Position numbers and translations under genes: made by a program. From assembly GCA_963791625.1 (NCBI GenBank), contig CAWBTA010000006.1, positions 1,364,001 through 1,428,000 of the forward strand: a stretch of 64,000 bases of DNA, read 5' to 3'. The notes under the pieces are model-generated. The model was not told the DNA's origin. It ran no database searches and worked only from the letters and a program-made list of their open reading frames with translations. Below are positions 56,527 through 64,000 of the stretch, one piece after another. Positions within the stretch are counted from its first letter, which is position 1. Each line of letters starts with the position of its first letter. Origin of the DNA: JANMCE01 sp963791625. GTDB lineage: Bacteria > Actinomycetota > Acidimicrobiia > Acidimicrobiales > Ilumatobacteraceae.

Positions 56527-58452
56527 ATGACCGAGGCGAGCTTGGGTATCCGTCGTATCACGCTGTACAAGCACGGGCTGGCTCACATCGAACGGGCGGG
56601 GAGCTTTGAGGGTGACCGCTTCGACATGACGTTTCCGACCGAGGCGATGGACGACGTACTCAAGAGCCTGGTCATCGTGGACGATCTGGGAGGCGTGGTA
56701 CATGGCGTCGACGTCGAGCGGGCGGAGGACCGCGACCAGCGTCTGGCCGAGGAGCCGATGCAGCTCTCGCCCGACCGCTCACTGCTCGATCTGCTGCGCG
56801 ACCTGCGCGGTCACGAGGTGTCGATACGCCGACGCGAGGGCGGCGAAGTAAGTGGCACCGTGATCGGCGTTGATGTCGAAGATGACCATCCGCTCAAGCG
56901 ACCCTTGCTGTCCCTCCTCACCGAGTCCGGCGTCATCACACCTGTGCTCGTATCATCTATCGAGGACATGTGGCTGGGCGATGGGGCCGACGCTGACGTG
57001 CGTCGCGTTCTTCGCACCTGGCGAGGACAGGACCGGTCACGTTCGGCCACGGTTCGACTCTCGCCCGGCCTGCACCGCTTGCGCGTCGCCCACCTCATGC
57101 CGGCGCCGGCATGGCGAGTGAGCTATCGCCTGGTCGTGGAAGGTGACGACATGCTGCTGCAGGGCTGGGGGCTGTTCGACAACACCTTCGACGAAGACCT
57201 CGCCGGAGCCTCCGTCACGCTGGTGGCGGGCATGCCTGTGTCATTCCGCTACCGCCTGTACGAGGGCCACATTCCCGAGCGTCCCGAGATTGCCGACGAG
57301 TCCCGCACCATGGCCAGCGCCGTCGAGTTCGCGGCCATGGCCGAACCCGCCGGAGGGTTCGCACTCGCCGCAGCTCCGGCTCCCGCAAGCCGGATGTTGG
57401 CGGCTCGCTCGATGTCGATGACCGACATGGAAACGGCGACGGCACCGGCCGCGTCGGGCGAGGATCGGGGCGCGTTGTTCGCCTACGTCGTCCCCGAGCC
57501 GGTGTCAGCCGGGCGCGGTCGCTCGGTGCTCGTGCCACTGGTAAGTCAGCGACTCGAAGGTCGCCGCGAGCTGCTCTACAAGTCGGGTAGCGCCATGAAC
57601 GGAAATCCGCCCAGCCCCATCGCCAGTCTGCGGCTCACCAATTCCACCGGACTCACCCTCGAACGAGGTCCGGTCACGGTGCTCGAGCACGGCGGGTACG
57701 GCGGCGAAGCCATCGTCACCTTCTCCCCACCCGGCGCGTCATTCGTGGTGCCCTACGCCGTGGAGCTTGGTGTTCGCATCACCGAAGAGCATGAGCACCG
57801 CACCGTCGTGCAGTCACTTCGGGTCCAGGACCGCTACCTCGTCGTCACCGAGGACACCCTTGCGACAACGACCTACCGCCTCACCAGTTCGCTGTCCGAC
57901 GAGGTGATTGTCACCATTGAACATCCGCAACGCGCCGGATGGTCGTTGCTCGATACGGCACCGCCGCGAGAGGCAGGTGCTGGCGCGGCCCGATGGGATG
58001 TAACCGCCACGCGCACCGACGAAACGTCATTTGTCATCACCGAAGTGCAGCAGCGATCCCGGCGCGAGCATGTGCGCGGCCTTGACGGTGAGCAGCTGCG
58101 ACGTCTACTCGCCGATCGCCGTATCGACCAAGCCCTGCACGACGGACTTGGCGCGATAATGGCGCTCTACGGTCGCCTCGATGATATCGACCGCCAACGA
58201 TCCGACAACGCCGACGCCAAGTCCGAGCTCCATGAGCGTCAAGGCAAAGCTCGCGCCAACCTCGGCGCACTCGGAACCTCCGGCGATGAAGGCACGCTTC
58301 GCCAGCGGTACGTGGCAATCATCTCCGAGTCCGAAGACCGCCTCGCCAACGTCCAAGCCAACGACGACTCCCTCGCCGCCGAGTACGCCACAATCGAATC
58401 CGACATCACCACGAGGCTTGATGCTCTGAGTTCACCCCGCACCGCCGACTGA
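56527..58452 (+). CDS. DUF4139-domain protein
   Basis: 641 aa from ATG 56527. The central part has the DUF4139 phrases 'PAPAWRVSYRLVVEGDDMLLQGWGLFDN' and 'GASVTLVAGMPVSFRY', as in mucoidy-inhibitor-A-like proteins, and a long beta-rich region to ~520. Residues ~545-630 are charged and helical, likely a coiled coil. There is no signal peptide. The biochemical role of DUF4139 proteins is unknown. It stands alone between the betaine operon and the convergent LLM gene. Confidence 0.75.
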   Translation: MTEASLGIRRITLYKHGLAHIERAGSFEGDRFDMTFPTEAMDDVLKSLVIVDDLGGVVHGVDVERAEDRDQRLAEEPMQLSPDRSLLDLLRDLRGHEVSIRRREGGEVSGTVIGVDVEDDHPLKRPLLSLLTESGVITPVLVSSIEDMWLGDGADADVRRVLRTWRGQDRSRSATVRLSPGLHRLRVAHLMPAPAWRVSYRLVVEGDDMLLQGWGLFDNTFDEDLAGASVTLVAGMPVSFRYRLYEGHIPERPEIADESRTMASAVEFAAMAEPAGGFALAAAPAPASRMLAARSMSMTDMETATAPAASGEDRGALFAYVVPEPVSAGRGRSVLVPLVSQRLEGRRELLYKSGSAMNGNPPSPIASLRLTNSTGLTLERGPVTVLEHGGYGGEAIVTFSPPGASFVVPYAVELGVRITEEHEHRTVVQSLRVQDRYLVVTEDTLATTTYRLTSSLSDEVIVTIEHPQRAGWSLLDTAPPREAGAGAARWDVTATRTDETSFVITEVQQRSRREHVRGLDGEQLRRLLADRRIDQALHDGLGAIMALYGRLDDIDRQRSDNADAKSELHERQGKARANLGALGTSGDEGTLRQRYVAIISESEDRLANVQANDDSLAAEYATIESDITTRLDALSSPRTAD

Positions 58453-58461
58453 GGGGTTCGG

Positions 58462-59355
58462 CTACAGCAGGGTGCCGGCGAGTTCGGTCCATTGGTGGAC
58501 GGGGGCGACTTTGCGGTCGTCGGTGAGCACTTGGATGCAGACGTGATCGGCACCGGCATCGTGATGCTGGGCAACTCGTGCCGCGATCTGATCCGGTGTC
58601 CCCCAGGCAACGATGGCGTCGACCAAACGGTCGCTGCCGCCGTCGGCAAGGTCAGTATCGTTGAAGCCAAAACGGAGCAGGTTGTTGGCGTAGTTCGGTA
58701 GCCCGAGGTAGATCTTCATACCGGCCCGGGCAATGCGGCGCGCCTCAATCGGGTCGGTTGACACCACCGCCATCTGCTCTGGTGCGAGCAACGCGTCGGG
58801 CCCCATCACCTCGCGGGCCGAGGCGGTGTGCTCGGGCGTGGTGAAGTACGGGTGCGCGCCGTTGGCTTGTGTGGCGGCCAATGCCAGCATCTTCGGGCCG
58901 AGCGCAGCCAGGACGCGACCGGGATTTTCCGCCGGCCCGGTGGCCATGAACAACGCCTTATCCATGCGAGCCAAATAGTCCACCATGTAGCTGTAGGGCT
59001 TCGAGTAATCGTGCTTGCGAACGCCCGCCACGAGGTGCCCGTGGCTGACGCCGAGGCCCAGTAGAAAGCGGCCGGGGAACGCCTCGGCCACCGTGTTCTG
59101 ACCGGCCAGCATGGTCATGGGGTCGCGGGCATAGATGTTGGCAATGCCGGTTGCCAGCTTCAGCGTGGACGTTGCCGACAACAGCACCGACGAGCTCACG
59201 AACGGGTCACGACCAACGGCCTCGGCTACCCACATTGCGGTGAAGCCGAGTCCCTCGATGGTGCGAGCGGCATCCTGTGCGGCCGGTGTCGCCAACGCAT
59301 CGACGTTGCCGTACCAGATGCCGTACTTCCCCAGATCAACCAATGGCTTCGTCAT
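58462..59355 (-). CDS. LLM-class F420-dependent oxidoreductase
   Basis: 297 aa luciferase-like barrel of the actinobacterial TIGR03620-like group: 'KYGIWYGNVDALATP', 'LGFTAMWVAEAVGRDPF', 'LATGIANIYARDPMTM', 'GRFLLGLGVSHGHLVAGVR' and 'VDAIVAWGTPDQIAARV'. These enzymes use coenzyme F420, which supports an F420-making host. The substrate is unknown. It is followed upstream on the same strand by the VOC and YceI genes with short gaps (21 and 5 bases), so a common transcript is possible. Confidence 0.85.
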   Translation of the reverse strand: MTKPLVDLGKYGIWYGNVDALATPAAQDAARTIEGLGFTAMWVAEAVGRDPFVSSSVLLSATSTLKLATGIANIYARDPMTMLAGQNTVAEAFPGRFLLGLGVSHGHLVAGVRKHDYSKPYSYMVDYLARMDKALFMATGPAENPGRVLAALGPKMLALAATQANGAHPYFTTPEHTASAREVMGPDALLAPEQMAVVSTDPIEARRIARAGMKIYLGLPNYANNLLRFGFNDTDLADGGSDRLVDAIVAWGTPDQIAARVAQHHDAGADHVCIQVLTDDRKVAPVHQWTELAGTLL

Positions 59356-59376
59356 CGCCCGATACTACGAGGCGCG

Positions 59377-59868
59377 TTACGACGCGGGGACGTTGGCCTC
59401 GTGTCCGGTGCCAACACCGGCCCATCGAGCGAGTTCGCCAGCGAGATCGAGACGAGCCACACCAGCCCCGGGCGGACGTTGCGCCGCTGGCGTAGCCCAC
59501 ATGACCTCGAACTCGATGCCGTCAGGATCTTTCGCGTAAAGAGACTTCGAGGCACCGTGATCGCTCTCGCCAACGAGTGCGCCATCGGCCAGTAGCGTGG
59601 CTCGTATCGCAGCGAGATCGTTGATGGTGTCCACCTGCCAGGCAAGGTGGTAGAGCCCTTTGCGACCTTGCTGTGGGCCGGGCGAATCAACCCCGACCTC
59701 GAACAGGCCGAGGTCGTGGTCGTTCGCCGAATCAGCCGAGCGCAGGAATGCGGCGCCAGGCATTTGGTACGCCACCTCGAACCCGAGGTGGCGTACAAAG
59801 AAGTCCACCGACCGAATGACGTTTCCGACATACAGAACGGCGTGGTTCAGTCGCTGGACCGCTGCCAT
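59377..59868 (-). CDS. VOC-family (glyoxalase/extradiol-dioxygenase-like) protein
   Basis: 163 aa. The VOC fold begins 'VQRLNHAVLYVGNVIRSVDFFVRHLGFEV' with a metal-ligand histidine, then 'HDLGLFEVG', 'GLYHLAWQVDTINDLA' with a second histidine, and 'KDPDGIEFEVMW' with the glutamate of the third ligand. This layout matches catechol-2,3-dioxygenase-like and CatE-type proteins of about 150-165 aa. The real reaction could be oxygenation, isomerisation or lyase chemistry. It lies between the YceI and LLM genes on the same strand. Confidence 0.85.
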   Translation of the reverse strand: MAAVQRLNHAVLYVGNVIRSVDFFVRHLGFEVAYQMPGAAFLRSADSANDHDLGLFEVGVDSPGPQQGRKGLYHLAWQVDTINDLAAIRATLLADGALVGESDHGASKSLYAKDPDGIEFEVMWATPAAQRPPGAGVARLDLAGELARWAGVGTGHEANVPAS

Positions 59869-59873
59869 AGCAA

Positions 59874-60416
59874 TCAGGCCTTAACGGCTTCGATGTCGAT
59901 GTCGATCTTCACCTTGTCGCCAATAACGAAGCCGCCAGTTTCGAGCGGCAGGTTGAAGTCGACGCCCCAGTCCTTGCGGGTGATTTCGGTGTTGGCGGTG
60001 AAGCCGACACGGGTGCCACCCCACGGGTCGCTACCAACGCCACCGAACTCGACGTTGAGTGTTACCGGCTTGCTGACGCCATTGACGGTGAGGGTTCCGT
60101 GCATCTTGCCCTCTGCGCCGTGCGACTCGATGCCGGTGCTGACGAAGGTCATGGTGGGGTTGGCTTCCACGTTGAAGATGTCGGCGCTGAGCAGATGGCC
60201 GTCTCGGTTGGCGTCGCCAGTGGAAACGGACTTGAGGTCGATAGACACTTCGACCTTGGAGTCCTCAATCTTGTCGGCAACGGTGATGGCGCCACTGAAC
60301 GTGTGGAACGAACCGCGCACCTTGCTGATCATGAGGTGACGCACGGTGAAGCCGACGAGCGAGTGGGACTGATCGATGTTCCACACGCCTGGGGTGAGGG
60401 AGGAGAGATCGGACAT
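59874..60416 (-). CDS. YceI-family lipid-binding-like protein, cytoplasmic form
   Basis: 180 aa, without a signal peptide. The lipocalin-like YceI signature is clear: 'GVWNIDQSHSLVGFTVRHLM', 'KVRGSFHTFSGAITV', 'HLLSADIFNVEANPTMTF' and 'RKDWGVDFNLPLETGGFVIGDKV'. YceI proteins bind isoprenoid-like lipids, and in actinobacteria cytosolic versions are often next to MarR regulators. Here the MarR gene is divergent with 93 bases between starts and a palindrome in the gap, so control by it is likely. Confidence 0.92.
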   Translation of the reverse strand: MSDLSSLTPGVWNIDQSHSLVGFTVRHLMISKVRGSFHTFSGAITVADKIEDSKVEVSIDLKSVSTGDANRDGHLLSADIFNVEANPTMTFVSTGIESHGAEGKMHGTLTVNGVSKPVTLNVEFGGVGSDPWGGTRVGFTANTEITRKDWGVDFNLPLETGGFVIGDKVKIDIDIEAVKA

Positions 60417-60466
60417 TTGAGTTTCCTTTCGAAGAATTACCTTGCGAGAAAGACATTATCAGACAA

Positions 60467-60503
60467 TATCTTCTTGTCAAGATACTTCCTCGACAGATAG
60501 AAT
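60467..60503. promoter_or_regulatory. YceI-MarR divergent promoter with operator-like palindrome
   Basis: TATCTT-N6-AAGATA (60467-60484) is a perfect inverted repeat of the size bound by MarR dimers. On the plus strand TTGTCA (60474-60479) and TAGAAT (60498-60503) form a plausible -35/-10 pair 18 bases apart. The -10 ends six bases before the GTG at 60510, which suggests a leaderless mRNA. The palindrome overlaps the -35, as expected for a repressor. Confidence 0.55.
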
Positions 60504-60509
60504 GCATTT

Positions 60510-60944
60510 GTGGACAACGGCGATCTCATCACGAACTGGGGCCTCGTAGTGGAAGGATTCGCCAAAGCCCAGCGCGTCCTGCAGGCCGATATCGAGGCGT
60601 CGGACCTGTCGCCCATATGGTTCGAAGTGCTGCTGCGCCTGGTGCGCACGCCGGGTCATCGCCTTCCGATGACGCAACTTGCCGACGAGGTGCTGTTCTC
60701 CAGCGGCGGCTTCACCAAGCTGGCCGACCGCATTGCCGAAGCTGGCTATGTGGAGCGTGTCGGCTGTCCAGCCGATCGCCGCGTCACCTGGATCACGCTC
60801 ACCGACAGCGGCGAGAAGGTGATCAACGCCGCGCTGAAACGCCATGTCGCCTGCCTTCGGGCGAACGTGTTGGAGCCGCTTGGCGAGTCAGCGTTGACGG
60901 AGCTGGGCCAGCACATGCGCACGTTGCGCGACCGGCACGCGTAG
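60510..60944 (+). CDS. MarR-family transcriptional regulator
   Basis: 144 aa from GTG 60510. The winged helix reads 'MTQLADEVLFSSGGFTKLADRIAEAGYVERVGCPADRRVTWITLTDSGEKV', the classic MarR recognition helix and 'DRR' wing, split here across residues ~52-103. It binds DNA as a dimer, and ligand or oxidant binding releases it. No upstream ribosome site is seen and the -10 lies just before the start codon, so leaderless translation is likely. It probably controls itself and the divergent yceI gene. Confidence 0.92.
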   Translation: MDNGDLITNWGLVVEGFAKAQRVLQADIEASDLSPIWFEVLLRLVRTPGHRLPMTQLADEVLFSSGGFTKLADRIAEAGYVERVGCPADRRVTWITLTDSGEKVINAALKRHVACLRANVLEPLGESALTELGQHMRTLRDRHA

Positions 60945-60985
60945 ACGCTTCTGTCGCGGATGGCACGTTCTGTTACCGTCGGACC

Positions 60986-62167
60986 ATGGTGATGCCATCG
61001 TGTCGTGCGCTGCAGATCGGACCGGCCGGAAGCGACTTCCCGTCCGGAGAATTGCGATCGGTCGAAACTGTGTCAGGTGGACTCCAGGCAACGTTTGCCG
61101 ACCGCGTGGTCACGTTCAATCTCGATTGGTTGCGGGACAACTGCCCATGCGAAACGTGTCGCATTCTTCAGACCGACGAGCGACGATGGCAGCCCTGGAC
61201 CGATGCACAGCGCGCCACCATTGCATCGCATTCGCTCGACGAAAACGGACTCAGCATCGTCTGGTCGTCGGGTCACGAATCGACGTTCACCGACGTTGCC
61301 TGGAAGCGCATCGCGTTGGCCTCCAGGCGGGGCGGCTACACCATGCATCTCTGGACCAATGGCTACGACGTCAACCGCTTCGACCATGGTCGGGTGATCG
61401 ATGACATGGTGGCGCGCCGTCAGTTCCTGGAGGCCTTCCGCCGCGACGGCGTCGTGATCATCACCGACTCGCCCACCAGACCCGGCTCTTGCATGGACTT
61501 TCTGGCTGCCGTGGGTATCACCTTGCGGGACTCATCGCTCGGATTGATTTTCGACGTGAAGCTCGACCCCGCCGGCTACAACGTTGCGTTTACGGCCGAA
61601 GCACTCCCCCCGCACAATGACAACGCCCAGTACACCAATCCGCCAAGTGGCCAGGTCCTGGCCATGCTTGTTAACGATGCCACGGGTGGCCACAACCTCA
61701 TCGTCGACGGTTTCTCGATCGTCGATCAGTTGCCGCCAGCCGCAGTCGCGGTGTTGAGCCGCGTCGCCGTTGGCTTCCGCCAGTACTCACCCCAGGCGGA
61801 AGGCTTCACCCGTCAGCCGCTCATCGAGCGCGACCGTGAAGGTCGTTGCACGCACCTGCGCTTCTCCAACCAACTCATGCAACCGTTACCCTTCGATGAC
61901 CCTGACCTTGCCGACTGGTACGACGCCTACCGATTGCTCGGTGCTGCGATCAGCGATCCGGCCAATCAGGTGGCGTTTCGACTCGACGCCGGTGACACAC
62001 TGATCGTGAACAATCATCGGGTACTGCATGCTCGGGAGGCGTTCGTCCCTGATGGCCCTCGACACCTGCAAGACATTTACTTCGATGCCGATGACGTCAT
62101 CGGTCTGCTCGCTCAGATGACCGGTGAAGCAAAGAACGAGATGGTTCAAGAAAGTAGGTTGGTATGA
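60986..62167 (+). CDS. Gamma-butyrobetaine-hydroxylase-like 2OG dioxygenase (TmpA-like candidate)
   Basis: 393 aa from ATG 60986; the open frame extends upstream into the MarR gene and is not used. The N-terminal zinc domain is intact: C53-P-C55-E-T-C58 and probably H97, as in human BBOX1. The dioxygenase core has H210-N-D212 and distal H348 ('NNHRVLHAREAF'). It overlaps the following HD-domain gene by four bases. A BBH-like enzyme coupled to an HD oxygenase is the arrangement of TmpA/TmpB, which hydroxylate and cleave trimethylaminoethylphosphonate. Alternatively it is a second true gamma-butyrobetaine hydroxylase. Confidence 0.82.
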   Translation: MVMPSCRALQIGPAGSDFPSGELRSVETVSGGLQATFADRVVTFNLDWLRDNCPCETCRILQTDERRWQPWTDAQRATIASHSLDENGLSIVWSSGHESTFTDVAWKRIALASRRGGYTMHLWTNGYDVNRFDHGRVIDDMVARRQFLEAFRRDGVVIITDSPTRPGSCMDFLAAVGITLRDSSLGLIFDVKLDPAGYNVAFTAEALPPHNDNAQYTNPPSGQVLAMLVNDATGGHNLIVDGFSIVDQLPPAAVAVLSRVAVGFRQYSPQAEGFTRQPLIERDREGRCTHLRFSNQLMQPLPFDDPDLADWYDAYRLLGAAISDPANQVAFRLDAGDTLIVNNHRVLHAREAFVPDGPRHLQDIYFDADDVIGLLAQMTGEAKNEMVQESRLV

Positions 62168-62736
62168 GCATTCATGAGTCAGACGAGATGGTGGCGTTCA
62201 CCTCGATGGACCACGGAACGCGGGCCGACTACGAGTTGGTCTTCGCCCATGAGCAGGCCCAGATCGACACCCAGGCCGACCGGGTCATGGAATGGCTCCG
62301 ACAGATGGATGGCCCGTCGCCGTACCGGATCTCCCGCCTCGATCACGTCCTGCAATCCGCCACGCGAGCCGAGCGTGACGGTGCCGATCTCGAGACCGTG
62401 GTGTGCGCGCTGCTGCACGACATCGGCGACGTGCTCGGCACCGCCAACCACTCGCAAATCGCCGCTGCGCTCTTGCGGCCGTACGTCAGTGAAGAGAACT
62501 ACTGGATCGTGATGCATCACGGTCTGTTCCAGGGCTACTACTGGTTCGAGCACTACGGCCGCTCACGCGACGAACGCGATATCTATAAGGACCACCCGTA
62601 CTACGACGCGTGTGTGCGCTTTTGCGCCGACTGGGATCAGACGTCGTTCGACCCGGCATATCAGCACGAATCGCTCGACCACTTCGAACCGATGGTCCGC
62701 GAGCTTTTCGCTCGCACCCCCAACAACATGGTGTGA
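62164..62736 (+). CDS. HD-domain oxygenase-like protein (PhnZ/TmpB-like candidate)
   Basis: 190 aa, the size of PhnZ and TmpB. Predicted di-iron ligands are H61 ('RLDHVLQSA'), H85-D86 ('ALLHDIGDVL'), H96 ('TANHSQIA'), H118 or H119 ('VMHHGLFQ') and D157 ('DWDQTSFDP'). The 'LDH.LQSA...LLHDIG' pattern is characteristic of MIOX/PhnZ-type mixed-valent di-iron oxygenases rather than phosphohydrolases. It overlaps the BBH-like gene upstream by four bases (ATGA), implying sequential action. If TmpB-like it would split a hydroxylated aminophosphonate to phosphate and glycine betaine, feeding the gbcA operon. No phosphonate transporter is visible. Confidence 0.7.
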   Translation: MSIHESDEMVAFTSMDHGTRADYELVFAHEQAQIDTQADRVMEWLRQMDGPSPYRISRLDHVLQSATRAERDGADLETVVCALLHDIGDVLGTANHSQIAAALLRPYVSEENYWIVMHHGLFQGYYWFEHYGRSRDERDIYKDHPYYDACVRFCADWDQTSFDPAYQHESLDHFEPMVRELFARTPNNMV

Positions 62737-62737
62737 G

Positions 62738-64000
62738 CTACGGAGCGGGCAGCGGGCGTCGACGCTGGGCCAGCCAGGCAACCAGCCGGTTGGACCGTTT
62801 CGCCCAACTGCTGGCTCGATAAGCGCCGAGAAAGAGTCCGAGGCCGAGCACTTCCAGTGTCACGGCCACCGGAAATGTTGCGGATTCCAGCGGACTGACT
62901 ACGCCGACCTCGCCGTTTGCGTCCTGTTTCACATAGATCCGTTCGCCCAGTGCGAAGTCCCGTTTGTCGACGAACTCGTGCACCTGACCGTCGCGAACGA
63001 ATGCGTAGCGCCTGCCGGCCGGGTCGACGCTGGCAAACGCGATCTTCGCCGGGTATGTGGTCTGCTTGCGGACGTTGGCGGCATGACCGGACAGAAACAG
63101 GCCACCCACGAACAGAACAAGGGCAACGCCGAGGGCGACGGTGGCCGGACCGGTGGCGTGCTGCGTCTTGCCGATGCCAACACGAGCATGCGCGGCAGCC
63201 CGCCCGCCGGCGCTCTTGGCGAAGGCCACCATGCCAATGATGGCGGCCACGAGGGAACCGACACCGATCAGCAACGACTGCCAAAACCAACTCGCGTCCG
63301 ACTGAGCATTCACGGCAGCCCAACCCAACACTCCGACACCGAGGGCGAGAGCGGTGGCGAGTACGAGGCTTTTGGACAGTTGTCGCCACGGCGGAAGTTC
63401 TGGCGCAATGGCCTCGTCCTGCATTGGAAGCGGAGCCGCCGGTGCATCCGCGGAGGCCGCTCCGAGCTTCGCGGCCAGGACCGGGTCGGCCATCTGCGCC
63501 TTGACCGCGGTATAGGCATCAGTGACGGCTCGGGTTCGCACCGACTCCGGCACATCGAACTTTGTTGTCTCCAATCCTCGATGCGGCACGACCAGCAAGA
63601 TGTCATCGTCACCGAAACCCGACCACGGCACTACCTCGGTGGCAACACCGATAGCCGACTTGGCCGCCGGAAGGAGCGTGTCGGCCACCATGCGGCTGAT
63701 GCTGATCAGCGCAACGATAGACAACAACGCTCCACCTGCCGTGAGAATGAGCACCACGAAAAGGCCCACCACGGCAAGAGCGAACAGCGGCCCGGGAACG
63801 AACCGAAGCCACGTCGCGACAAGACGCACGCCCTGTGGGAAGAAGCCGATGCTCAAGCCCGACCACACCACGATCGACACGAACAACGCAAGGCGGGCCC
63901 AGTCGTTCGACAGGATCGCACCGAACGCGTACGAGGCGGTCGACTCTGCGGTGTAGGTCGGCCCGATGTCGAAGTGCTTGGATATCTTCGGTTTCTCGCC
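62738..64000 (-). CDS. Membrane protein with DUF3592-like extracytoplasmic region, 5' end outside window
   Basis: The frame is open through base 64000, so the start lies beyond the window; 420 codons are visible. About six or seven hydrophobic segments occur ('FALAVVGLFVVLILTAGGALL', 'LVLATALALGVGVLGW', 'LLIGVGSLVAAIIGMVAF', 'VALGVALVLFVGGLFLSG', 'VAVTLEVLGLGLFLG'). Between the last two is a soluble stretch, 'RRYAFVRDGQVHEFVDKRDFALGERIYV', that resembles DUF3592-type domains ('G.V....f..Gd.v.V'). A GDDDILLVVPHRG segment is cytoplasmic. Function unknown. It ends one base after the HD gene on the other strand. Confidence 0.7.
   Translation of the reverse strand, partial: GEKPKISKHFDIGPTYTAESTASYAFGAILSNDWARLALFVSIVVWSGLSIGFFPQGVRLVATWLRFVPGPLFALAVVGLFVVLILTAGGALLSIVALISISRMVADTLLPAAKSAIGVATEVVPWSGFGDDDILLVVPHRGLETTKFDVPESVRTRAVTDAYTAVKAQMADPVLAAKLGAASADAPAAPLPMQDEAIAPELPPWRQLSKSLVLATALALGVGVLGWAAVNAQSDASWFWQSLLIGVGSLVAAIIGMVAFAKSAGGRAAAHARVGIGKTQHATGPATVALGVALVLFVGGLFLSGHAANVRKQTTYPAKIAFASVDPAGRRYAFVRDGQVHEFVDKRDFALGERIYVKQDANGEVGVVSPLESATFPVAVTLEVLGLGLFLGAYRASSWAKRSNRLVAWLAQRRRPLPAP

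Overview
The window is high-GC, densely coding bacterial DNA with no transposase, integrase, phage or CRISPR sequence. Two F420-type LLM oxidoreductases, many SDRs, SnoaL-like and VOC proteins, split coenzyme-B12 mutase genes and frequent GTG starts with 4-base ATGA/GTGA overlaps suggest an actinobacterium. An aerobic heterotroph of the Acidimicrobiia is my best guess, but this is an inference from gene content. No stretch longer than 300 bases lacks a gene.

1-28.6 kb is a catabolic region. It holds two Rieske oxygenases, several SDRs (one frameshifted), an acyl-CoA ligase, an Old-Yellow/dienoyl-CoA-reductase-like flavoprotein, two divergent TetR regulators, an RbsBAC-like ABC importer, an MFS pump, two paralogous PEP-utilising-type proteins without an ATP-grasp domain, a split mutase whose active-site residues match isobutyryl-CoA mutase, and a diguanylate cyclase. 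The substrate is unknown.

28.6-34.1 kb differs in character. A disrupted N,N-dimethylformamidase-like gene is followed on the other strand by a TIR-STAND ATPase gene that overlaps a gene for a TPR-like protein ending in a YqeK-like HD domain. Together they read like one NLR-like signalling or defence protein split in two. This is the best candidate for an undescribed system.

34.1-43.5 kb looks like sulfur metabolism. It encodes a CstB-like persulfide dioxygenase/double rhodanese, a fused four-cluster ferredoxin-NrfD subunit, a molybdopterin subunit without a Tat signal (SoeA-like), a TorD-type chaperone and a small unknown ORF. A divergent GntR regulator has two palindromic sites in the shared promoter. 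A CLC channel follows.

43.5-49.9 kb is mostly housekeeping: a large BNR-repeat protein, a YdeI-like protein, a truncated ParE-like toxin, tRNA-Cys and superoxide dismutase.

49.9-56.4 kb is a tightly overlapped quaternary-amine operon: a gamma-butyrobetaine-hydroxylase-like enzyme, a BKACE (3-dehydrocarnitine cleavage), L-carnitine dehydrogenase, a GbcA-like Rieske glycine betaine monooxygenase, a FAD-linked dehydrogenase and a PhyH-like dioxygenase. At 61-62.7 kb a second betaine-hydroxylase-like gene overlaps an HD-oxygenase-like gene, as in the TmpA/TmpB phosphonate pathway. Both loci point to use of methylated amines. The end of the window holds DUF4139, LLM, VOC, YceI/MarR genes and a membrane protein cut by the window edge.
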